Origin: Lates calcarifer
Lineage: Eukaryota > Chordata > Actinopteri > Centropomidae
Assembly: GCF_001640805.2 (NCBI RefSeq)
Contig: NC_066856.1
Location: 16,095,087-16,159,086 of the forward strand
Reading direction: 5' to 3'
DNA length: 64,000 nt
The position numbers were made by a program, and so were the translations under genes. Below are positions 50,224-61,880 of the stretch, in pieces. The notes beneath the pieces were generated by a model. It had not been told where the DNA came from. It ran no database searches and was given only the letters and a program-made list of their open reading frames with translations. Within the stretch, counting starts at the first letter, position 1. Every line of letters starts with the position of its first letter.

Positions 50224-53200
50224 ACTGCCTCCTTTTAATTTTGGCTGCCGGCTGAATAACAAGATGTGTACAGCCGAACGTAGCGCTGGCGGCACAAACC
50301 ACCCACTTGAACCAGAGAAGTGTGATCAAATAAACACCTCTTAGGTATAATATTAAACATGTCCTCACACTCTGCAACGCTTTGTACCCCTCCACTGATT
50401 CCCCGAGTGTATGTGTGGTTTGCATTACGGTGAGTCATATAAGTGACTCACGGTGCTGGAATGTGGGTCCATTGTCGTTGACATCAGTCAGGCTGACCGT
50501 GACAGTGGTGGAGGAGGAGAAACCATCGCTCAAGCCCAGCATATCCTTCACCTGCACCACCACCAGGTACTGCTCCCTGGCCTCGCGGTCCATGTTCGGC
50601 CAAGATGTTACAATAATCCCTGCAGGTGGAAGAGACAGACAGAGAGGAGGTAGACAAGAGGAGAGTCAAGTTCATTAAGACAGCATGAATCTGTGGGTGG
50701 ATTTTTATTTTATTTTTTTTAACCAAATGTGAATAAACAAACTTTGCCTCAAGTAGTCTTTGAGAGTGCTATGCATTGTGTGCAATAAAACTACACTACA
50801 ATAAACCTCAATACAAAAAGAAATATCAAGAGGGCTTTCAGATGACTTAATGCTTCTTCTGTCTGGCCAAAATGGAGGCTGAGGGCAACAGTAAACAGAT
50901 GAGCAATCTGAATCAAGAGAATTAGATCAACCAAGTAAATTTATATTATTTTTGCTTTGGAACTCATATTTCCAACCACTGATTCATCTACAGTAGTGTT
51001 GAGTTTAGATGACATAAGCTTTTCAGGAGTCATTTCCTCCCCACAATGTCTAACCAGCCAAATACCACTGCAGTATTGTGAACAAATCTGTTTGTGCCAA
51101 ACATGCAGCACTTGTAGAGCTGTGTAAGCCACCTGGCCAGGTAACAATGCTAAGAACCATCTGTTTTTTCAAGGATAAGGCAAGTGTTTTTCTTTATTTT
51201 TACCTAGGAATGGACCAAAACCAACAACTTGTTTGTTGTTCTTTCAATACTTTCATATCAGTCAGTCCCAAGCCAATTCATTCCTACTAGAAATGGCAAA
51301 CAGGACATATATCTGTAGCAAAATTATTTCCTTAAACAGCTAAGTACTGTAGTTTTTGGCAAACCCTACTCAAACAGGAATAAATTGTCATTACACTTAT
51401 TATTACACATACACATTTGGTGTTTTTAATAGTTTCCATTTTAATAATTTTCCCAATGTCAATAATGGCATGTCCACCAACTCTTCACGGTTCAGGTCAA
51501 CAATGTGTGTGGGAAGTGCTGTAACTGACCTCTGAATTACACAAGAAAATAATATAAATGTCCACACACTGGCATCAGTTGAACCGATGTCCTGTCAGGA
51601 TGTAAACACTTTTTCCAGTGGTCTAAAAAAGTAGCGAAAATTTGTCAATAGTTTTTTTTAAGAGCTGAAACTGTCAGGGGAATTTAGACAATTTTCAATG
51701 TGGGAAGTAGTCTCAGACTTGTCAAAAGTGACTATGACCAGAGGCACAAAGCCAAAAGACAAGATAGTTTCCTGTCTCAGCAACCTCAAATTAGAAGGAC
51801 TTTTGACCTCCTGCCTTTATGAAGCCCACATATTTAATACTGCTAAATGCTTAAATACAAATTTAAGTATTTTTTCTGCCCAGTAAAATCGCTTGTGCAC
51901 CTCCCTAAAAATCCAAACTATGGTTTTTGACAGACTGGTGCAGCCTCCACTGGTTACAACAAAAAGTGAGTTCAAACTAAATGCCCATGTGGCTGTTGGA
52001 GTTACCTGTCTTTGGCTCCACAGAGAAGTACGGCTCCCCCTGCAGGATGGAGTAGATGAGCTTGGCATTGTTTCCAAACATGGGATCATCAGCATCTGTG
52101 GCTGTCACCTGGGCCACTGTGGTCCCTGTGGGGGGTGAGAGGATCACACAGTCAGAGTTAGCTCAGGAAGCAGTTCCAGTCGACGGGGAAATAAAGTGAT
52201 TATGCCACAGTCCCGCAGGGTCTGTCTGTCTGGCTCAGGGGGGGGCGGTGGAGATGGAAGAGGGTAGGAGGGGAGGTTGAGGTAGGGTTAGACGAGGGAT
52301 GCTGACAAAGGGGCAGGGGTTGGGGAAGTGGCGGTGGGGAGTAGCGTTGGCCTTTCACAACTCAGTAAGGCTGTGCAGGTGTGTGTGACAACCTCTCCAG
52401 CCCTATAGCGACATCTCTCTCACTCTATCCAATTGCCCCTTGTTTTCTCTCCTTCGCACTCTGATTCAGTTTCACCTCTCTATCTTTCACACTTGCAACC
52501 CTTTTCTCTGCTGACCATATCCTTCTCCTCACCTTGCTCTCTAGTGTATCTTTCTCTCTCTCAGCCTTCTTGCCTATCTCATTCTTTTTTTCCCAGAGAG
52601 AGCTCTGTCTTTCACACAGGCAGGGATTTACTGCAGCATTTCTCATTCGCCCGCTCTCCAACCTTCCCCTCTCACTTACTCTTTTGAGTCAAATGCATTA
52701 TGATTTATTACGAGTGAGATATTATGCCGCAAAAGCAGATTACATATAAATTGAAATGGTAATGTTTGTGGTATGAAAAGGGCAGTGGTTATAATAACAT
52801 TATTTAAGAAATTTAGCCATAAAGGCATCCAAGCAGCAGAATCCAATACTTTTAACTTCCTCAATAGGGACAGATGACAGACAGTCATATAACCTTTTGT
52901 TTATTGTCTTCAGTCAAGATTTAAGTTAAGAGAAATCATTTAAAAAATATAAAGTCAATAAAGCAAATATATTTGTTATCTGTAGAAAATAAAAAAAGGT
53001 AAAATATTTATATTATTATTGAATACATTTATATATGTATTTATATTCATTTATATAATACTGAATCTTCAGTGATGCCATTGTTTGGCCTATAGCAAAT
53101 TCTTAATACACCATTCAAAAACCATTTTTTCAATTCAACCTTTAGGGAACAGTCATTTCTGTAGAAAATTTCATGGAAACTCGTCTAATGATCGTCAAGA

Positions 53201-54363
53201 TACTTCAGTCTGAACTAAAGTTGTTGAATGACCGACACTGCCATTCACTGCTAGCATGACTCCAAAAATCAACAGCAACATCTCTTATTAAAATCAGTGG
53301 AAGTACTCTCGATAAATCACAGACCTTACTGTGTCCTGGTTATATAAGGACCATTTATTTGGTACAATGCAGTTTCTGTGAAAGCTGTTTACAGCGAGTG
53401 AGGTCTGCAGTTTATTCAGAGTTACAGGAACATAGATTTTGGAAGGACATGTCACTGTTGAATATTTAAAAATGTAATTTTTCATTGCTGTGAACCACAA
53501 ATTAAATTTCATTCATCTCTGTTGTATTAGGATGAAGGCAGAAATCTCACAGACAGATATCTCAAAACCTGAGCAGATCATTTTTGTTGTTACTCTTTTC
53601 TTTGAGGGGACATTTGAGTCAACTGAAGATTTAAATTCAATTCAGCCTGCCTGTATTTTCAACTCTTGTTGAAATGTGAAAGGGGAAGTTTTTCCTTATC
53701 TTTGTCAGACATACCGGGTGGACACATCTCAGGGATGCTGGACACATATGGTTCGTTCTGGAACTGGGGGACATTGTCATTGATGTCCTGCACCTTGATT
53801 ATAAACTCTGACTGGGGCTCCTCTGGTTCGTTGGACCTCCTGTTGATAGCCTGGGCTTGGAGGACGTAAAAGGCCTTCTCCTCTCGATCGAGCTTCTTCA
53901 GTGTCCGGATTTCACCAGAATACTCATCTATCTCAAACACATCTCCTGCGCCTTCCCCTGACAATATGTACTTGATAGAAAACTCGCCTCGGTCAGAATC
54001 AGATCTGAGCTGCAAAAAGAGGAGAAGAAGTATATGAAAGCTTTACCGAGAAAACATGCTTTTTCAAAGGGAAGTACCATATCAAGGACATGGAAGACAT
54101 TCAATCTGAAGCGGTACCTGGCCAATAACGCGAGGAGTGGGATCTTCCTCGGGGACAAACAGCTGTTTCCAGATCCAGCCTCTCTTCAGGCGACGGTGCA
54201 GATGAGTGGACCCCTGGGCCAATTGTTGGGCTTCCAGACCCTCAGTACCTCTCATATCGCTCAGCACCCCGCCAGGAATCATAGAAAAGACAGTCACCAC
54301 GGCCAAAACACTCGGCGTGCTCATTTTTACTGTCCATCCATGCATTTCCTCTGCACCTCCCAT
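40994..54363 (-). CDS. cdh19: Cadherin-19-like type II cadherin, complete 11-exon gene with one frameshift
   Basis: Membrane adhesion receptor; in mammals cadherin-19 marks neural-crest and Schwann-precursor cells. Eleven exons with GT-AG sites sum to 2426 bp, one short of an 808-residue frame. Order: signal peptide (about residues 14-35), short prodomain, furin site RRLKR (57-61), mature start GWIW with Trp2 and Trp4 (63, 65), five EC domains with calcium motifs (LDREE, DINDN, TDADDP, DVNDN, DVDEPP, LDRET, DKNDN), span at about 612-640 and tail. Cadherin-19 identity rests on recalled family features: FVPEE, IGQLRSD, LALSMG, and [24 protein letters not shown] in the tail. An in-frame TAG eleven codons upstream makes 54363 the first Met; its context (A at -3, G at +4) is strong. 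The frame breaks in exon 9, and the tail motifs are unusually degraded. Confidence 0.87.
41518..42995 (-). other. cdh19 intron 10
   Basis: 1.48 kb, non-coding, GT-AG, splitting the membrane-span codons as in other type II cadherins. Confidence 0.9.
42996..43247 (-). CDS. cdh19: cdh19 exon 10: EC5 and first half of membrane span
   Basis: 252 bp, acceptor tttag and donor gtaagc. It encodes [30 protein letters not shown], the cysteine cluster [10 protein letters not shown] and the start of the membrane helix ([14 protein letters not shown]). It is open and well conserved in the frame expected without the exon 9 deletion. Confidence 0.94.
43248..45257 (-). other. cdh19 intron 9
   Basis: 2.0 kb with the 44530-44680 fish repeat fragment. 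Nothing else recognised. Confidence 0.88.
44530..44680. repeat. Fish repeat fragment in cdh19 intron 9
   Basis: aaaagaacagtttgacattttgggaatacg, cactttcttgcccagagttag, and actaaatatgaacctagaagccagcagc are diagnostic of the same widespread family. Confidence 0.6.
45258..45374 (-). CDS. cdh19: cdh19 exon 9: EC5 start, one base short (frameshift)
   Basis: 117 bp against 118 bp in the cdh7 equivalent in this window. It starts [19 protein letters not shown] in frame. The homologous continuation ([17 protein letters not shown]) is then in another frame. One base is missing in the A run at 45318-45321 (+ strand). Both splice sites (tcag; gttgta) are kept. As written, translation would run through the exon and stop 26 codons into exon 10, before the membrane span. 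Confidence 0.9.
45375..45718 (-). other. cdh19 intron 8
   Basis: 344 bp, phase 0, non-coding. Confidence 0.88.
45719..45840 (-). CDS. cdh19: cdh19 exon 8: EC4 end
   Basis: 122 bp, acceptor ctgcag and donor gtatgt. It encodes [20 protein letters not shown] and CEGTQAGE, ending in phase 0 exactly where type II cadherins place this junction. Confidence 0.93.
45841..46581 (-). other. cdh19 intron 7
   Basis: 741 bp; about half is the diverged hAT-like MITE. Confidence 0.85.
46091..46447. mobile_element. Second, diverged copy of the hAT-like MITE, in cdh19 intron 7
   Basis: The left end cagtggctcccaaactttttc, then ctgtcagatga, gattttaaac and caaccctttatc appear in the same order as in the 14807-15251 copy. 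The right end acgtatctcctacag...ccccatggggtcactg is a decayed form. It lies between exons 7 and 6 side flanks and ends before exon 7. Confidence 0.5.
46582..46718 (-). CDS. cdh19: cdh19 exon 7: EC4 middle
   Basis: 137 bp, acceptor tcttccag and donor gtaagg. It encodes [23 protein letters not shown] and the NVTV N-glycosylation sequon. Confidence 0.94.
46719..47981 (-). other. cdh19 intron 6
   Basis: 1.26 kb, AT-rich, nothing recognised. Confidence 0.88.
47982..48235 (-). CDS. cdh19: cdh19 exon 6: EC3 end and EC4 start
   Basis: 254 bp, the family length. It starts [10 protein letters not shown], contains [10 protein letters not shown] and [12 protein letters not shown], and ends NNPI plus two bases of an Arg codon. 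The acceptor is ctcatag and the donor gtaatg. Confidence 0.94.
48236..49185 (-). other. cdh19 intron 5
   Basis: 950 bp with a T run at 48928-48943 and a GT-rich stretch (48660-48870). Nothing else recognised. Confidence 0.88.
49186..49376 (-). CDS. cdh19: cdh19 exon 5: EC3 first part
   Basis: 191 bp, acceptor tcttcag and donor gtgaat. It encodes [32 protein letters not shown] and [10 protein letters not shown]. It is one codon longer than the usual 188 bp. Confidence 0.92.
49377..50451 (-). other. cdh19 intron 4
   Basis: 1.08 kb with the (CT)n run. Confidence 0.88.
50161..50220. repeat. (CT)n microsatellite in cdh19 intron 4
   Basis: A long CT run with a few early interruptions, about 230 bases beyond the exon 4 donor. 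Confidence 0.97.
50452..50619 (-). CDS. cdh19: cdh19 exon 4: EC2 second part
   Basis: 168 bp, acceptor cctgcag and donor gtgagt. It encodes [18 protein letters not shown] and [12 protein letters not shown]. The first His codon of EC3 is split with exon 5. Confidence 0.94.
50620..52005 (-). other. cdh19 intron 3
   Basis: 1.39 kb, nothing recognised. Confidence 0.88.
52006..52125 (-). CDS. cdh19: cdh19 exon 3: EC2 first part
   Basis: 120 bp, phase 1 to phase 1, acceptor ccccacag and donor gtaact. It encodes [17 protein letters not shown] and [16 protein letters not shown], very close to other type II cadherins. Confidence 0.95.
52126..53714 (-). other. cdh19 intron 2
   Basis: 1.59 kb. It has a G-rich stretch at 52230-52340, CT-rich DNA at 52400-52680 and a decayed repeat piece near 53140-53240. 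Confidence 0.88.
53140..53240. repeat. Inverted, decayed piece of the (gaaatatctt) fish repeat in cdh19 intron 2
   Basis: The - strand reads tagacgagtttccatgaaattttctacagaaatg, similar to the gattgccatgaaatttggtac segment of the family. Weak match. Confidence 0.3.
53715..54009 (-). CDS. cdh19: cdh19 exon 2: EC1
   Basis: 295 bp, the classical size of this exon. The acceptor is ttttgcag and the donor gtatgt. It carries [39 protein letters not shown] and IPEMCPPG, the canonical EC1-EC2 calcium-linker residues. Ends in phase 1. Confidence 0.95.
54010..54117 (-). other. cdh19 intron 1 (between first two coding exons)
   Basis: Only 108 bp, phase 0, GT-AG. Very short for a position that is often long in cadherin genes. 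Confidence 0.9.
54118..54363 (-). CDS. cdh19: cdh19 exon 1: signal peptide, prodomain, start of EC1
   Basis: 246 bp, ending CAG before donor gtaccg. Residues 14-35 form the hydrophobic leader ([18 protein letters not shown]). A prodomain of about 26 residues ends in RRLKR, after which GWIWKQLF gives the two-tryptophan type II strand-swap arm. Alternative starts are Met7 and Met14. Confidence 0.88.
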
Positions 54364-54413
54364 GGTTAGTGGACAGTAGGTGGAGGTGACACTGGTCTAG
54401 TCCTACCAATTCT

Positions 54414-54437
54414 TCATTCAACAGCACAGTAATTCAT
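54414..54437 (-). promoter_or_regulatory. Possible upstream ORF in cdh19 leader
   Basis: An ATG followed by six codons and TGA sits about 50 bases upstream of the cdh19 start. It would act as a uORF only if this DNA is in the 5' UTR, which cannot be established here because the transcription start and any leader exon were not identified. Confidence 0.25.
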
Positions 54438-57400
54438 GATCCCGGCAGTGCTGTATCCAATCTTGTTATGGTGTGGTTTGGATGCATGCTCATATCTATA
54501 TAAAATAAAAGTTAAAAGTTAACAATTGCATTCATGGCTGCAGTGAGAAATTTCCAGCAGTGCGCAGAGATTGCAAAATGAGAAAATCGAGTGTTTAATT
54601 ACATAAAGCTATGAATACATGTGTTAACCAGTCTTTATTTGTTTGTTTTGTTTTAATTACAAAGCTGAAAATTGAAAGTGAATTACAGGCTGAAATTAAA
54701 AGTACATTTTGAGTATATAAGGCAAAGCTAACTTGACGGGGATTGCATGAAGTAGATAAAAAAAATGACAAGTCTTCTGTATCAGTGATTACCAACCAGT
54801 ACAAGCAAACAGAGACAGTTGATATTAGCTAAATAATGCAATAAATGCAAAAACACAAGTGGTTGATCAAGACAGCTAAAAGTAATGGATAAATGGTTTG
54901 AATAAATGCTAGAAGTAATAAACAGCTAAAAAAATATTCTATAGACAGTTGAAATGGATGAAATTAAAAGTAGAAAGAGGTAACATCTATCTAAACACTG
55001 ACAATTTAATTGTATTAATAAATTAGTGTAGACTAACACTGCCCACATTTATATAATTAGTAGAGTTTAACACAGTAAACATGACAGGTGGTATCAATGA
55101 AAGTTGAGTAGAGCTCACCTGACAGAGCTGTGGAGGTATGTCTGATCTTTTTTTGTCTGTCTGAAGAGTTATGTCAAACCCACTGCATAACAATAATTAA
55201 GATGTATAACAAATCTGAGCAAGAAAGCCAATCAAAATTCCATTCTGCAGGAAAAAGACAAACCCTTTGTCCGAGCTCTCCCGTTTTTTTGTTTTGCATC
55301 CTGCAGTGCCACACAGGCAGCTGAAAACAGCCCTCTGTTTTGAATTCAGACAAGGCGCTGTATTGTGTTTCACGGGGGGGAGCAGGGCCTGAACATCATT
55401 CCTTAAGCATGACACTGCACTCTGCAGCTGACTAATGAAGACTTCTAATTAGATCAATGTCTCCCCAGACATGGAAAACAGAGACACACATGCCTCTGAC
55501 AAACTATGAGTCGAATCGATGCACCAATTATAATGTGCACCAAGATCAGGGTCAAGAGTGTAAGGACAATGAAAGTCAGATAAGACAGCAAATTAGTTAG
55601 GACCACACAAATACAATATCCTGCACTGGCAATCCTACTAAAATTAGCAGACTTGAACTCAAACAACTTCATCAATTTCCATTATAAATATGGATTAAAT
55701 GTGGTGTCTTTTTCATTTTGTTTTTCTAGCAGCAATAATAACCACCCACTGTCAACTCTGTGCAAGTATGTCACTGTCAAAGAGACAGCTTGTCATCTTA
55801 TATTATGGGTGGTGTCCAGGCTTGTTTGACTTCTTTTCACTTAATAAATGAACAATTTCTCCTTTGAAATGAGAATATCTTTCCATTTTTTTTAATTCTC
55901 TGCAGCGTAGGTGGGATTGGCTTGAACTTAAGTATGCTGTTTTGTTTAGCTATAATTGTAGACTTGTGCATTATAAAGTCTGTTACTTTTAAAAGCAACA
56001 CATTAGTCTTGACATGAAAACCTAAACCCAGCTTTATACTGCTCTCCAGTTAAGCAGCAAATCAGCACTCAGTGGGATCAGATATTATTAAGGGCTAGAA
56101 GTCACAACAGCCATAATTTTTAACAATTTTATTTTTTTTTTTGACACTGTAATATCAGCATATAATATATACAGTCCCACAATATGTACACTTCCATCCA
56201 TAGAGCCGCATAGGAACGCAAGTGCATGCCTTTCTAGCATGGGTGGTCCCAATGGAAATTTAAAATATGGAGTATACTGCAAGGAGTTGTTTCAGCGGTT
56301 AGAGTAGTTGCAGTATTAATGCTTTAACAGCTCATAATGTTCATGTTTAATCTTGTAAAAGTAAATTAACTGTCAAGACCCATTTGTAATGAGCTGGTAA
56401 AATCAATTACTGATGTGGTCTTTCATTTCTGAAATTCTGTTTCGATACAGAACATGGAGGAGGGTACGTGTTTGTGCTTATGTATGTCTTTACAGGCCGT
56501 ATTCATATCTCTGAGCATTGTGGAGTGACATTCCAATTAGTGGCCAGTGAATCGTGAGCTGTTATGGTCTTTCGTAGGGCTGCCAAGCACGCGCCCAAAC
56601 TGAACGCCTTGAGCCAAAACTAGACAACAGCCCTCAATGATGTTACTCTGAGCAACTGCTCAGCTGCCAGCATGCCAAGGAGGTCTGCTTAAAAATCTTC
56701 CTGGGGGTATCAGGCTTTACTGATGTGGCTGGAATAGTGCACAGGTCAACAGATGTTTAGGTGCCAATTTAACAAGATGGGCCTTTCTAGAAATAAGTGA
56801 TGCAATTCTGGGAAAATAATGGGTATGCCAAAAAAAAAAAAAAGCTGCAGCTCCAGGTCTGTAAATAGCAAAGGTTTTGGGGAGCAAGTAAAACACATGT
56901 CCATGTATGACAGCTATCTTGATAGTGCTTGATAATAATGGTGACCCTGCCAAAGTCTGATTTTAAATGATCAAATATAATGATAGATATGCTCCATATC
57001 TTGTCTTTTATAATACAAACCCATCACCTATCACTTACAGGTGAATGGGTTCTGAGAAAAATGAAAGGAAACGAAGACTATTAAAAAAACAACTATTGAA
57101 CTCTGTGGTCAATTTTCTCCTTTCAAAAGAGATCCTCATTTCTATATGACATGCAGTACATGCAGAGTGCCCTGTGGTTGACAGCCATTCATTACCTCTA
57201 ATAGGCCTTCCTCCCATTTTCAGCAGACCTCCTGTAGCCTGTATGTACAGTACGCTACTCTGCCACATGACAGAATGACAATGATCTGCAGTCTCACAAT
57301 GTTAAGCACTAGATGCGCTGAGACGGTCACATTATTTTCCTATATGGTGATGTGCTCGAGCTAATAAAATGTCGCTCTGTTGTAGTAATGGTTTCAGGAT

Positions 57401-60400
57401 GCTATTAAAATGTGTCTAATGTGCCAATGCAAATGTTGAAATGCAGTAATAAAGGCAAAGCAGCTTCTGCTTGACACTGTGTATGACACGTCAATATCAA
57501 TATGCCCTGCTGACACTAACTGCTAAGTAATGCTGGCTTTATAGGAGCATTAATTAGTTTGTTTTTTATTCATCAATCTTATGACTTGGTCTAATATATG
57601 ATCATTGAAAATAGTGATGGGTTAAAAATATGAAAATGTGTAAAGCTTATCGTGATAGTGGATCTTAAATACAGACCCATACCTCTAATTTAACTACAGC
57701 TATGTGCGATGTTGAACAAAAAACCCCATCTGTTAAGCCTTGCCTCTTTAAGATCACCCTTCCGAGACAAAATGTCCTTAATTGGTCATTTGGGAGCCTA
57801 TCATGGGACTTGCTGTTTACTGTTCAGCTCTGTAAAACAATAACACTGACATGTAGTTTATGTTTCCTAATTCAGGACCTCAAGTGAGTCCAGAGACTGA
57901 GCTAAAACAACAGGGGAATGTCAAGTCATCATGTACTTGTTAGTAAGTAATTTGTTTGATTTTGTTATGAGCAGAAGTGGAAATCATTACCATTTAGCAA
58001 GGTGTCACGGATTTCCACTAACATTTATCAGCGATAGCGCTACATCCTATTTTTGTCTCCTCTCTTTTTCGTGGAAAACAATTAACTGATGCTGCCAAAC
58101 GTATTAGTAGAAAATATTTTTTTAAAACAGGCAATTATCTATAAAAATGTAATTATGATAATAAAAACAAGTTTGTTTCACATCAATTTTCAAAGAACAT
58201 CAGACATAGACAACACAACATGAGTATCTACTACGCTGTCCCCCTAGTTCTTTCAGTCATGTGGTCTATAGGCCTTTGGCTGGGGAGAAACTGTAATGCC
58301 ATGTTATGTTAGCATTTTCCATACATTTTATTGCCTTACTAAGGTTCCCTCCTCATATCCTAAGGATGTTCAGCAGTGGCAGGGTGAAATTCCCCACTTG
58401 GGGAATGGAAACTGTAAAATAATCAATTTCTTTAAGCCACATTTTGAATAATCTTTGAAACTAATCTTTTTCTTTCAGTTTATAAAGGTGGAATGTGATG
58501 AAAGCTTGTGTTTTGTTGTTACATATTGTAGACCAACACAGAGGCCAGGTACTCAATAAGAGAAATTTTTAAAAGTGCATATTTCAATGAATACATTGTC
58601 AGGTATTCAATAGAAACACCACAACGATCCAAAAAATTTTTCACAACTAAATAATTTTGTTACACTGAAAGTCTTTCTTCAGCAATTTAAAACATCAGTG
58701 ACAGTTATTTCAGAAGGCACAACACTGTTAAAATGCCAGCAGCCATTTTAGACGATGCAAGAAATGTACTGACTTCTTGCTGTGACAAATACAAAGAGCC
58801 CCTGGACTCATTTAGAATTGATTGTATTCACTTATTATGAATTTTAGCCTCTCTGCTGCTGCTTTTATGTTGAAAGGTTCTTGTATTCCTGTTTGTATTC
58901 TTCTATACCTCTTGTTGTAGATAATATGTAAAATTACATTTAATCTCTTTCTGACAAAGGATAATCTCTATAGGATGTATAACGTCCACCACCACACCCA
59001 CCTGTTTGTGTGATTCTGCTGTCCCCAAAGCCACTTGTCACCAGCCGCCATCAAGAGAGATCATCGTGGGGTGTGAGGAAACACAATCTGCTTAACTAAA
59101 TACCCTGGTACTGGAAAGCAATTCAGTCACCACAATAGCAAAAACGAATGCGCGTGGTTCTCACAATGCGTAATCCCCTCCACTGACGACCTCCCCTTTT
59201 CTTCTTCTTCTCCCCTTTTCTGTCCTTCTCAAACTTCCCGGGGAAGAACAAACACAGGCTCTATTGTCTGGGACTCGCATCTGAAGACTGCAGAACACTC
59301 AGGGCCTTCATCGCCATGCAAATAGTCACAGCCCAGACTTACAAATGGATTTCTATCTGTTCACTCTGTTTTTTTTTTTTTCTCCCCATTTTTGTGAACA
59401 ATCCAGCGCTTATTAGAGTCGAGCTGGAGCATGGAGGGGATGGTAATTCATCCACTGTAAGGCCACTATTTCTGTTGGTGATATGACGGCAACAGTCTGT
59501 TTTTTGACATTCAAGCCGAGGGAGCGTGTGGTTCCCGAATGCCTCGTACTACTATGGTCGCATTTAAAAATTGACCTCCCATGACACCGAGTTGCAAAAT
59601 CAGTCCAGATATTGTTTTTTGTACACATCCTCCCAGTTGTTTAGCTGTACTGGTAATCAGGGTTCAGTGTCTCATATGTAAATTACATATTTTCTGAGTT
59701 TTGGTTTGCTTTGTCTTTCATGTTTTATTAATAGGGTATGATTTTAACTATTGTTGGTTTTATTTGTTGTTGTTTGAGTGTGGACCTCAGGAGGACAGCG
59801 AGCTGTAGGGTCATGAGGAATGGAAAGATGGACCCATCAATCTAGTCAATCTATAGACAAGTGATAAATTAAAGGTAAAACCAACATTAAGTGTCTTAGT
59901 AAGATGCTGGGCCACAACAAGCCACCAGAACAACTTCAAACTGTCAGAGAGAGCCAAGTTTTTGTGTATAAGTGTAAAGAATGCTAACAGGGAGCTGAGT
60001 AAATGCTATTTCAGAATCTGAGGGGTAGGTAAAAGTACATAATTACTGTGGTCACTCCAATTACCAGGGGTTAAACGTTTGTCACTCTTGAGTCATTTTT
60101 GATTTGACGACAAAATAACCTTTAGGATAAAATACCCAAAGAGGATTCATTACATGCTTCCTGTAAACCTCTGAGGGCTAATTACAAACCCTAAACAATG
60201 CTAATAGATTCAATCGTTAGAGAGTGCTAAGAGGGCCAAGCTAGCATTGTTGGGTGTAAATGTCTCCAAAGTGGCCGCAGCAGCCTTTGCTCAAAGCTCT
60301 GTGACAGGGTGGAATTTGTTATTTCGGAAGTTGAGATTAGTTCTCCCTGTGAACTCCATGGCTCCCATTCTGATTCCATATCAAACAGAGAAATGTCAGG

Positions 60401-61860
60401 ACCTGCACTGTGACATTTCAAACCCCCATTGTAGACCTTGTCTAATTGAGCCTCCCTCATTATAATGATGGAGTGTGGAGCGACCACTGCAAAAGAACAT
60501 CAGAGATGAAAGCTGTAGTTTAGTGCCGGGAAAAATTATTTACATTCCCGCTCTCTTCTTCTCTCCGAACGCAGCGGTGTATCCGACTATCTCTCAGTCT
60601 GCAGTGACATTTCAGGCCTGTCAAATAATGGGCACAGAGTAATGGTCAGCATATTTGCAACAAGATAAAGGTGAGTCTGGTCAAATCAGCATTCACCAGG
60701 ATGTCATGTTGTATAAATAATGTAAGCTGTAATGGTGATATACTGCTTGCTTATATCCTGTATTACTCACTATCAGTAAAGACATCATTCTCTTCACAGG
60801 AGTCTCAAAGAGAAGATAATGTGACTCTGACATTAAACTGATGATTTGTTTTTCACATTTTTCCTTCTACTCTGCACTTCTGAGGAATGCTTTTGAATAT
60901 CTCAAAGAAAAACAAGTTATTTTCTAATCAAACACTACACCAGCGTCAATATAAAGTTCACAAGTTCAGGCTCGCGAGAGATGAAGTACTGAACTGTTGA
61001 GGCTTCGTCATGTTACAGGCAGATGTGCCCTTCACGGCTTACATTCATATTGTTGTGATGTCTCACTGTAATTGGAAGAAGAATAAAGCGTCCTTGGCAT
61101 TCTGCTCAGTCCACTGTGGTGAATTTGATGAGGATGTCACATTAAAAATGCATGTTCCTCATACGTTCTTTGGCCTTTGTCTTTAGCCATGGGAAACAGC
61201 GGACACTTATGACAAATAAGGACAGAGCTGACACTGCCTGAGGTGGATCTCTATTTGACAGGAAGCATCAGCGTCTTTTCCCAGCGTCTGGCTCCTCCAC
61301 ATGAGACCAAGCATTTGTCAAATGTCTGGGCTGATGGAGGGGAAAGGAATTGGGGTCAAAGTAGAAAAGTTGTATAGACCTATAAACATTATTCAAAGAA
61401 AAAAAAAATCTTTCACCTGATAAGTAATGATTTTGCAGAAGGGCTTTCTTAGGAAATGCCCAGCTAAAGCAAGCTTTTCACATCACTGTATCTATATTTT
61501 TGTTGTAATTTGTTTTGTTTGTACTCATCTTTGAAGCAACAGTTTGGACAGCTGACTGGTGGCCGGCAGCCAACTGTCGACCAGCTGCTGGCCGATTACT
61601 TGGGAGATATCTCAGGATCTCCTGGATCCTCCATGAATCTGCTACAAATGAGCTCTAGCTCTGTACTCCTGGGCAGCTAGGGAAATCTCTTGGAACCAGA
61701 CAGCAACATTTTGTTTGCATGAACATTTAAAGTGGCTCTGTTCATAAAATATATTGTCTGAGCAGGGAAGTAACTGACGTGTGTTTGATCAACCAGAGCG
61801 TTTCTTTTTAGAAAACTTAGAAAGTTAATGCGGTAATGCATTGCTAAAGATTATCCTTAA

Positions 61861-61880
61861 ACATACATACATACATACAT
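61861..61880. repeat. (ACAT)5 microsatellite
   Basis: Five perfect tetranucleotide units. Confidence 0.95.
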
